Source of the DNA: Sphingomonas melonis
Lineage (GTDB): Bacteria; Pseudomonadota; Alphaproteobacteria; Sphingomonadales; Sphingomonadaceae
Reading direction: 5' to 3'
DNA length: 64,000 bases
NCBI RefSeq assembly: GCF_013409985.1
Contig: NZ_JACCBY010000001.1
Span: 992,001-1,056,000 of the forward strand
A model generated the notes under the pieces. It worked only from the letters and a program-made list of their open reading frames with translations, was not told the DNA's origin and made no database searches. Position 1 is the stretch's first letter, and every line of letters begins with the position of its first letter. Of the stretch, positions 27,689-34,365 are shown one piece after another. A program made the translations under genes and the position numbers.

Positions 27689-28489
27689 TTGTCTGCCCTT
27701 GAAGGTCATACCGCCATCGTCACCGGCGCCAGTTCGGGGATCGGCCATGCCGTCGCGGCGGGGCTTGCCGAGGCTGGCGCCGCGGTCGTCGTCAACTATC
27801 GCTCCGACGAGGAGAGCGCCGAGGAACTCGCGACGCGCATCACCGACGGCGGCGGCAGGGCGATCGCGGTCCAGGCGGACGTGTCGCAGGAGCAGGACGT
27901 CACCCGCCTGTTCGACACCGCGGCAGAGGCGTTCGGGCGGATCGACGTGCTCGTCTCCAATTCGGGCGTGCAGAAAGACGCGCCGGTCGCCGACCTGACG
28001 CTGAAGGACTGGAACACGGTCATCGACATCAACCTGACCGGCCAGTTCCTGTGCGCACGCGAGGCGATCCGGCGCTTCCGGTCGCAACCCAGGGACGGCC
28101 GTCCCGCCCGCAGCGCCGGTACGATCATCGCGATGAGTTCGGTGCACGAGCTGATCCCCTGGGCGGGCCACGTCAATTATGCGGCGGCCAAGGGCGGGCT
28201 GCGGATGCTGACCCGCACGCTGGCGCAGGAGGTGGCGGGCGACGGCATCCGCATCAACGCGATCGCGCCGGGCGCCATCCGCACGCCGATCAACAAGGAG
28301 GCGTGGGACAGCGACGAGGCGCTGGCCAAATTGCTGCGGCTGATCCCCTATGGCCGGATCGGCGAACCCGAGGATGTCGCGCGTGCCGCGGTGTGGCTCG
28401 CCTCCGACGCGGCGGATTACGTCACCGGCACCACTTTGTTCGTCGATGGCGGCATGTCGCTCTACCCAGAATTCCGCGACAATGGATGA
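27689..28489 (+). CDS. SDR-family dehydrogenase (glucose 1-dehydrogenase-like)
   Basis: Cytoplasmic NAD(P)-dependent oxidoreductase of 266 residues. The Rossmann motif TGASSGIG (residues 12-19), NSGVQ in the usual NAG position, Ser150-151 and the catalytic Y164-x3-K168 (NYAAAKGG) are present, followed by PGAIRTPIN and the C-terminal YVTGTTLFVDGGMSL. This matches the classical SDR subgroup containing glucose 1-dehydrogenases. A 12-residue insert precedes the catalytic serine. Translation begins at a TTG (27689) with GGAG eight bases upstream. Its stop overlaps the next start by 8 bases, so it is co-translated with the GH15 gene. It may oxidise a sugar released by the upstream enzymes. Confidence 0.88.
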   Translation: MSALEGHTAIVTGASSGIGHAVAAGLAEAGAAVVVNYRSDEESAEELATRITDGGGRAIAVQADVSQEQDVTRLFDTAAEAFGRIDVLVSNSGVQKDAPVADLTLKDWNTVIDINLTGQFLCAREAIRRFRSQPRDGRPARSAGTIIAMSSVHELIPWAGHVNYAAAKGGLRMLTRTLAQEVAGDGIRINAIAPGAIRTPINKEAWDSDEALAKLLRLIPYGRIGEPEDVARAAVWLASDAADYVTGTTLFVDGGMSLYPEFRDNG

Positions 28490-30305
28490 CGCCGGCGTCG
28501 CGCCGCTACGGCGCATCGGCGATCACGGCATCATCGGCGACATGGAAACCGCGGCGCTGGTCGCGGCGGACGGGACGATCGACTATCTGTGCTGGCCGTC
28601 GCTCGACAGCCCGAGCGTGTTCGCCGAGCTGCTCGATGCCGACGGCGGCGGGGCCTTCGCGATCCGGCCGGCGCTCGACGCGCCGCGCGTGCTGCAAATC
28701 TACGTCCCCGATACCAATGTGCTGACCACGCGCTGGATGGCGGCGGCCGGCAGCGTTGAGATCGTCGACATGATGCCGCATCCCGATGCGCGCGTGCACC
28801 CGGAACGCCGGGCGCGCTGCCTGATCCGCCGGGTCACCGTGACCCGCGGCACCGTCGCCTTCACGGCGCATTGCCGGCCGCGCTTCGATTATGCGCGCGA
28901 GGTGCCGCAGGCGGCGGCGGCGGACGAGGGCGTGCGCTTCACCGGACGCGACCTGACGCTGCGGCTCTATGCGTCGGTACCGTTGACCTGTGGCGACGGC
29001 GTCGCCGGGGCGAACTTTACGCTGAGCCGTGGCGAGAGCGCGTGGTTCGTGCTCGGCGAGGACGCGCTGCGTCGGCCCGACGAGGCGAGCGTCGACGCCG
29101 AGATCGCCGCCACGACGGCGGCATGGCGGCGCTGGCTGTCGCGGGCGAGCTACCGCGGGCGCTGGCGCGAGGAGGTGCTGCGGTCGGCGCTGGCGCTGAA
29201 GCTGCTGACCTCCAACCGGCACGGCTCGATCGCGGCGGCGGCGACCTTCTCGCTGCCCGAGGCGGTCGGGGCGGGGCGCAACTGGGATTATCGCGCGACC
29301 TGGATCCGCGACGCCTCGTTCACCGTCTACGCCTTCATGCGCCTCGGCTTCATCGACGAGGCCGAGCATTTCCGCGACTGGGCGAGCCAGCGGGTGATGG
29401 CCGCCGACCGCGATAATCCGATCCGCATCATGTATGCGATCGACGGATCGGAAGCGGCGGACGAGCAGGAACTGCCGCATCTCGCGGGCTATGCCGACAG
29501 CCGGCCGGTGCGGATCGGCAATGGCGCTCATGCGCAGAGCCAGCTCGATATCTTCGGCGAGCTGATGGACAGCGTCTACCTCTCCAACAAATATGGCGCG
29601 GCGATCGACCATGCCGGCTGGCAGCACGTGCGCGGCATGATCGACTATGTCATCGCCAACTGGCAGAAGCCCGACGCAGGGATCTGGGAGATGCGCTCGG
29701 CGCCGCGCCACTTCCTCCATTCGCGGCTGATGTGCTGGGTGGCGCTCGATCGTGCGATCCGGCTGGCGAAGAAGCGCTCGCTGCCCGCGCCTTTGGTCGC
29801 CTGGGCCGAGGCGCGTGACGCGATCGTCGAGGATATTTGGAGCAACTTCCGCCACCCCGAGCACGGCTATTTCGTCCAGGACCGCGGCGGCACCGAACTC
29901 GATGCGGCGGTGCTGATGATGCCGTTGGTTCGGTTCGTCTCGTCGACCGATCCGGTCTGGCTCAAGACGCTCGATGCGATCGGCGAGCATCTGCGCGACG
30001 ACGGCCTCGTCTACCGCTATCGCAACGCCGACGGGCTGGAGGGGACGGAGGGCGCCTTCACCACCTGTACCTTCTGGTACGCCGAATGCCTCGCCCGCGC
30101 CGGCCGGCTCGACGAGGCGCAGATGACCCTCGCCAAGGGCATCGCCTATGCCAATCCGCTCGGCCTGTTCTCGGAAGAGCTCGATCTGCGCGGCGATCCG
30201 ATCGGCAATTTCCCGCAGGCGTTGACCCATCTCGCCTTCATCAGCGCCGCCTATTTCACCGACCGCCGGCTCGATCCCTCCTACCGGCCCAACTGGCAGC
30301 CGTAA
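28482..30305 (+). CDS. GH15 family glycosidase (glucoamylase/trehalase-like)
   Basis: Product of 607 residues without a signal peptide. The N-terminal beta-sandwich domain starts RIGDHGIIGDMETAALVAA and DYLCWPSLDSPSVFAELLD, the characteristic opening of bacterial GH15 proteins. The (alpha/alpha)6 barrel contains GRNWDYRATWIRDASFTVYA, SQLDIFGELMDSVYL and GTEGAFTTCTFWYAECLAR. Family members hydrolyse alpha-glucosides or trehalose. Intracellular location and coupling to an SDR gene suggest processing of a small sugar. It shares 8 bases with the SDR gene and is the last gene of the run. Confidence 0.92.
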   Translation: MDDAGVAPLRRIGDHGIIGDMETAALVAADGTIDYLCWPSLDSPSVFAELLDADGGGAFAIRPALDAPRVLQIYVPDTNVLTTRWMAAAGSVEIVDMMPHPDARVHPERRARCLIRRVTVTRGTVAFTAHCRPRFDYAREVPQAAAADEGVRFTGRDLTLRLYASVPLTCGDGVAGANFTLSRGESAWFVLGEDALRRPDEASVDAEIAATTAAWRRWLSRASYRGRWREEVLRSALALKLLTSNRHGSIAAAATFSLPEAVGAGRNWDYRATWIRDASFTVYAFMRLGFIDEAEHFRDWASQRVMAADRDNPIRIMYAIDGSEAADEQELPHLAGYADSRPVRIGNGAHAQSQLDIFGELMDSVYLSNKYGAAIDHAGWQHVRGMIDYVIANWQKPDAGIWEMRSAPRHFLHSRLMCWVALDRAIRLAKKRSLPAPLVAWAEARDAIVEDIWSNFRHPEHGYFVQDRGGTELDAAVLMMPLVRFVSSTDPVWLKTLDAIGEHLRDDGLVYRYRNADGLEGTEGAFTTCTFWYAECLARAGRLDEAQMTLAKGIAYANPLGLFSEELDLRGDPIGNFPQALTHLAFISAAYFTDRRLDPSYRPNWQP

Positions 30306-30672
30306 GCTAGGCGGGATCGGCATTCAGCCACATTCCCCCCCCCCGGCGGGGGAGGAGCTTTCTTCGGCTGGCTATTGCTTATGGTTGCGGTGATGAGGTT
30401 CGATCGGCGTCCTGCTCGTATCCATCACCCCGGGCTCATTCCGGGGTCCACCGGGCCGCAAGGGAACGGTGTCAAATCAAGCCGTTCTCCTCGCCGCAGG
30501 GTGAACCCCGAAACCAGTCCGGGGTGACGGGGTGGACGGGAAGGCGGCGAACCCAACCGAACATCGACAGGCGATAGACCGCTCTGGCGGGACAGGCGTT
30601 TTCTCCGAAGCTTGAATGTCGATCCGGCCTTAGGATCATTGCGGACATACTTTACGGCTCTCTCCATTCATA
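30306..30672. repeat. composite repeat-rich intergenic region
   Basis: No gene. From left to right: GGATCGGCATT (30315), a G/C-run hairpin (CCCCCCCCCC-GGCGGGGG, about 30336-30354), one copy of the dispersed palindrome (30423-30535) and AAGCTTGAATGTCGATCC (30608-30625). The outer 11-mers are near-complements of each other, and the same pair frames a unit at 52505-52571, suggesting a small repeat element into which the palindrome inserted. Confidence 0.6.
30423..30535. repeat. dispersed palindromic repeat, copy 1
   Basis: Arms CATCACCCCGGGCTCATTCC and CCAGTCCGGGGTGACGGGG are imperfect complements around a 60-base centre containing TCCTCGCCGC. Other copies lie at 52276-52396, 58348-58468 and 62567-62684. 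Confidence 0.75.
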
Positions 30673-30695
30673 CTAATGCGAACCACTAGCATTAG
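30673..30695 (+). promoter_or_regulatory. putative Fur box
   Basis: Exact inverted repeat CTAATGC-N9-GCATTAG ending 14 bases before the ATG of the siderophore receptor. Size and composition fit alphaproteobacterial Fur operators. The position, overlapping any promoter -10 or start, would give repression when iron is plentiful. Confidence 0.7.
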
Positions 30696-30709
30696 AACAG
30701 GGGGAAGCT

Positions 30710-32806
30710 ATGTCCGTTCACGCAGTTGGCGCGCGGATCGCCGTTGCCGTCACGCTCGCCTGCGCGCTCGTCGCGCCGGCCGTCGCGCAGAGCCGGCAGG
30801 ACGAGCACGACGATCGTGACGAGATCATCGTCAACGGCATGCGCCAGGGCTATGCGCCGAGCGATACCGGCCTGGCCAAGATCCCGGTGCCGTTGCGCGA
30901 CATCCCGCAGTCGATCGCCGTGGTCAGCGCGCCGGTGCTGCTCGACCAGCGCGCGCTGTCGTTGCAGGACGCGCTCAAGAACGTGCCGGGGGTGAGCTTC
31001 GCGGCGGGGGACGGCCAGCGCGATCAGGTCAACATCCGCGGCTTCACCGCGATCGCCGACCAGTTCGTCAACGGCTTCCGCGACGACGCCCTCTACTTCC
31101 GCGACCTGTCGAACACCGAGCGGGTCGAGGTGGTGAAGGGGCCGGCGGCGGTGCTGTACGGGCGCGGCTCGTCGGGCGGGCTGGTCAACCGGGTGCTCAA
31201 GCGGCCCGATGTCGATGTCACCGCGGCGACGCTGTCGGTCGGCGCCTTCGCCAGCCGCCGCGGCGAATGGGATGTCGGCCGGTTCGACCCGAAGAGCGGC
31301 GTCGGATTTCGCCTGACCGGCGCGGTGGAGGATGACGACAGCTTCCGCGACCAGCAGTTCCTGCGCCGCGTCACGGTCGCGCCGTCGCTGCTGTTCGGCG
31401 CGGGCGGCGACACGACGCTGTATGTCGAGGCGGATGCGTTGCGCGACAAGCGGCTGATGGACCTGGGTATTCCGGCGATCGCGGGGCGGCCGGTCGATGT
31501 CGCGCGGTCGACCTATTATGGCGCCGCGAATGCGCGCGACGTGGATACCGCGGAAAGCCGGGTCTATTCGCAGACCGCGATCCTGACGCACCGCCTGTCG
31601 GACGCGCTGAGCTTCCGCGACGGCTTCCGCCACTACGACTACAGGCTGCTGCGCAACAGCACCTTGCCCTCGGCGGTCGATGCGGTGGCGGGGACGGTGA
31701 CGCTCCAGCACGGCCGGCTCAACCGCGACGAGGAGGGCTGGTCCAATCAGGCCGAACTGACCCAGCATGTCCGCTTCGCCGGGGTCGATCACGTGCTGCT
31801 CTATGGCTTCGAGATCGCGCGGCAGGTGAAGGGCGCGGATACCTTCGCCTCGGCAAAGGTCGCGGTGACGTCGCTGCTGCGGCCCGTGCTGCCGGTGGTC
31901 GACCAGACGAAGTTCACCGCGATCAGCAACAGCAGCGTCAGCGTGTTCGACACGCGCGGCCTCTACGCGCAGGATTTCGCCGACCTCGGCCACGGCTTCA
32001 AGGCCTTGGTCGGGGTGCGGCATGACTGGTTCATCCAGACGACCGATCAGCGTCTGCCGGTCGCGGCCAGACTGGCGCGGACCGATCGCAGCTGGAGCCC
32101 GCGCGCCGGCCTCGTCTACCAGCCCGACGCGGCGCAATCCTATTACCTCTCCTGGAGCCGCAGTTTCCAGCCGTCGGCCGAGACGTTCGCGCTCGCTGCC
32201 AACAACGCCGACATCGCGCCCGAACAGACCACCAACAAGGAAGTCGGCGCCAAATACACGCTGCTCGGCGGGCGGCTGAACCTGCAGGCGGCGGCGTTCA
32301 TCCTGCGCCGGACCGGCATCAAGGGCGCCGACCCGCTCGTGCCGACCAAGCTCGTCTCGGTCGGGACGCAGCGGACGCGGGGCGTCGAACTGTCGGGCCA
32401 GCTGTCGCTGCCCTCCGGCTTCCAGGCGATCGCCGGTTATGCCTATCTCGATGCGGAGGTGACCGCCTCGTCGCGGCCGGAGCTCGCCGGCAAGGGCGCG
32501 ACGATCACGCCGCGTCATGCCGCCAACGGCTTCGTCACCAAGACGTTCGCGGGACGCGTCGGCCTCGGCGGCGGCGTCAACTACGTTGGCGACCGCTGGG
32601 CGGACCCCGCCAACACGACGGTGCTGCCGCATTATGTCACCTTCGATGCGGTCGGCTGGGTCGTCGCCGGGCCGGTGCGGCTCCAGCTCAATGCCTATAA
32701 CCTTGGCAACGCCCGCTATATCGTCGCGGGCCACGGAACGTCCGCGCTGCTCAACCTGCCGGGGGCGCCGCGCTCCATCCTGGGGACGGCGCGGCTCAAT
32801 TTCTGA
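30710..32806 (+). CDS. TonB-dependent siderophore receptor
   Basis: Outer-membrane receptor of 698 residues with signal peptide (AVTLACALVAPAVAQ), TonB box-like DEIIVNGMR, plug signatures RDIPQSIAVVSAPVLLDQ and VEVVKGPAAVLYGRGSSGGL followed by VNRVLKRP, and a barrel ending RSILGTARLNF. The family is the ferric-siderophore receptor group (TIGR01783-type, hydroxamate/catecholate). ATG at 30710 with GGGGAAG upstream. A perfect Fur-like inverted repeat lies just before it. No siderophore synthesis or inner-membrane transporter is nearby, so it probably takes up xenosiderophores. Confidence 0.94.
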   Translation: MSVHAVGARIAVAVTLACALVAPAVAQSRQDEHDDRDEIIVNGMRQGYAPSDTGLAKIPVPLRDIPQSIAVVSAPVLLDQRALSLQDALKNVPGVSFAAGDGQRDQVNIRGFTAIADQFVNGFRDDALYFRDLSNTERVEVVKGPAAVLYGRGSSGGLVNRVLKRPDVDVTAATLSVGAFASRRGEWDVGRFDPKSGVGFRLTGAVEDDDSFRDQQFLRRVTVAPSLLFGAGGDTTLYVEADALRDKRLMDLGIPAIAGRPVDVARSTYYGAANARDVDTAESRVYSQTAILTHRLSDALSFRDGFRHYDYRLLRNSTLPSAVDAVAGTVTLQHGRLNRDEEGWSNQAELTQHVRFAGVDHVLLYGFEIARQVKGADTFASAKVAVTSLLRPVLPVVDQTKFTAISNSSVSVFDTRGLYAQDFADLGHGFKALVGVRHDWFIQTTDQRLPVAARLARTDRSWSPRAGLVYQPDAAQSYYLSWSRSFQPSAETFALAANNADIAPEQTTNKEVGAKYTLLGGRLNLQAAAFILRRTGIKGADPLVPTKLVSVGTQRTRGVELSGQLSLPSGFQAIAGYAYLDAEVTASSRPELAGKGATITPRHAANGFVTKTFAGRVGLGGGVNYVGDRWADPANTTVLPHYVTFDAVGWVVAGPVRLQLNAYNLGNARYIVAGHGTSALLNLPGAPRSILGTARLNF

Positions 32807-32871
32807 TCGATCGCCGCTCTACGCGAGAATCCATTCATCGACGGGCCAGTTTGCCGCGGTAGAAGGGTCGC

Positions 32872-34164
32872 GTGGGGCGGTGTCTTCGGGTCTTGCTATG
32901 GGCGTGCGTGGTGGGGGCGAGCGGTCCCGCGGCGGCGCAGTCGCTCGTCGCCCCGCCACCGATAGTTTCCCCGACGATTACCACGTCGCCTACCGTCACC
33001 GCGCCGCCCCTTCAGTCGATCGACGCGGCGCGGGCGCAGGATGCTGCCGCTGTCGCCGACCGGCTGGGCGTCCCGGTCGAGGAAGCGATCCGCCACCTTT
33101 GGCTGCAAGAGGCAACCGTCCCGATCACCGATGCGATCGCCGAGAGCTTTGCCGACCGGCTGACGGGCATCGCGATCGAGCATCGACCCGATTTCCACAT
33201 CGTCGTGACGCTGACCGGCGCGCTCGCCGAGCCCGAACGGATCATCGACATCGACGGCACGCCGGTGCACGTGACGTTCCGCGCCGGCGCGCCAGTCAGT
33301 CATACCGGGCTGATGCAGGCGATCACCGCCTATCAGGCGGCGATCCGCGCCAGCCTCATCGCGCCGCCGGGTCTCGGCATCGACCAGCGCAGCGGCGAAC
33401 TGGTCGCCGTCGTCTCCGGTCGCGACGTAGCGCGCGAGGGGGCCGGGCCGCTCGCCGAGCGGCTGGCGGCGCTGACGCACGTGCCGGTGCGGCTGCGCGT
33501 CGTCGATCAGCCGGCGCTCGATATGGGCGGCATCCAGGGCGGAGCGCGGGTGGTCGGGCAGGTGCCGGGCGATACGCATCGCTATCTGTGCACCGCCGGC
33601 TTCGTCGTCACCGACGGGAGCCGCACCGGGCTCGCCACCGCCGCGCACTGCCCGGACGAGCTGAGCGGCCGGGACGCCGAGGGGCACGAGCAGGCGTTGC
33701 CGTTCGTCGGGCAATGGGGCTGGGGGCATCAGGACGTGCAGATCAATGCCAGCGCGACCGCGCTCGCGCCGCTGTTCTTCGCCGACACCGCCAAGACGGT
33801 CAGCCGGCCGGTCACCGGCGCCCGCGGCCGTGCCGGCGTGCGGGCGGGTGACGTCGTGTGCCATCGCGGCGAACGGACCGGCTATAGTTGCTCGCAGGTC
33901 GAACTGACCGACTTCGCTCCGGCCGGCGACCTGTGCGGCGGCGCCTGCCTGCCGACCTGGACGACCGTGGCGGGGCCGGTGTGCAAGAGCGGCGACAGCG
34001 GCAGCCCCGTGTTCCTCGGCGACACCGCTTATGGCATCCTCAAGGGCGGCAGCTATCGGTCGGACGGCAGCTGCGCGTTCTATTTCTATATGTCGACGGA
34101 TTATCTGCCGAGCGGCTGGCGTCTGCTGACTGCCGGTCCGCCCCTACCAGCGCCTAGTGAGTGA
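32872..34164 (+). CDS. exported trypsin-like serine protease (S1 fold)
   Basis: Product of 430 residues with a signal peptide (RVLLWACVVGASGPAAAQ) and GTG start. After a Pro/Thr-rich linker (25-47), residues about 50-215 look like a pro-region with an alternating helix/strand pattern. The protease domain (about 225-420) has His259 in LATAAHC, a plausible Asp288 in GHQDVQINA and Ser376 in KSGDSGSPVF, plus paired cysteines. This arrangement, an N-terminal pro-segment then an S1 domain, recalls streptogrisin/alpha-lytic protease. It probably acts in the periplasm or outside the cell. Its last 11 bases overlap the convergent small gene. Confidence 0.86.
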   Translation: MGRCLRVLLWACVVGASGPAAAQSLVAPPPIVSPTITTSPTVTAPPLQSIDAARAQDAAAVADRLGVPVEEAIRHLWLQEATVPITDAIAESFADRLTGIAIEHRPDFHIVVTLTGALAEPERIIDIDGTPVHVTFRAGAPVSHTGLMQAITAYQAAIRASLIAPPGLGIDQRSGELVAVVSGRDVAREGAGPLAERLAALTHVPVRLRVVDQPALDMGGIQGGARVVGQVPGDTHRYLCTAGFVVTDGSRTGLATAAHCPDELSGRDAEGHEQALPFVGQWGWGHQDVQINASATALAPLFFADTAKTVSRPVTGARGRAGVRAGDVVCHRGERTGYSCSQVELTDFAPAGDLCGGACLPTWTTVAGPVCKSGDSGSPVFLGDTAYGILKGGSYRSDGSCAFYFYMSTDYLPSGWRLLTAGPPLPAPSE

Positions 34165-34324
34165 CGCGGTTCAGCCGGTTGAGCAGCGCCTGAAGATCCT
34201 CGGGCATCGGCGTTTCGCCGAATACGCCGCGCAGCGCATGGCCGAGCGGGTCCGCCGGACGCGGGATACGGACGACATAGTCGCCGTTGCGGCCCTTCCC
34301 AGATGTGTGCACGGCGGTATTCAT
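34154..34324 (-). CDS. 56-residue protein with NepR-like C-terminal motif
   Basis: Small gene from the ATG at 34324 to a TAG at 34154. The product starts MNTAVHTSGKGRNGDYVVRI and ends with PLGHALRGVFGETPMPEDLQ and ALLNRLNRV. The pattern G-x2-LR-x2-F/Y...PxPEDLxxLLxRL resembles the short helix pair of NepR anti-sigma factors of the general stress response, though about four residues shorter between the helices. No PhyR or EcfG gene is adjacent, so the assignment is tentative. It runs divergently from glnE (41 bases between starts) and overlaps the protease gene tail to tail by 11 bases. Confidence 0.5.
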   Translation of the reverse strand: MNTAVHTSGKGRNGDYVVRIPRPADPLGHALRGVFGETPMPEDLQALLNRLNRVTH

Positions 34325-34365
34325 GATGGCTAGAACGTTCGTCCGGCAGAAACGTTGCGCCGATC

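Noticed and set aside
32517..33851. 444-codon plus-strand frame across the protease gene
   Set aside because: It overlaps two well-supported genes in another frame and is almost entirely Arg/Ala/Gly.
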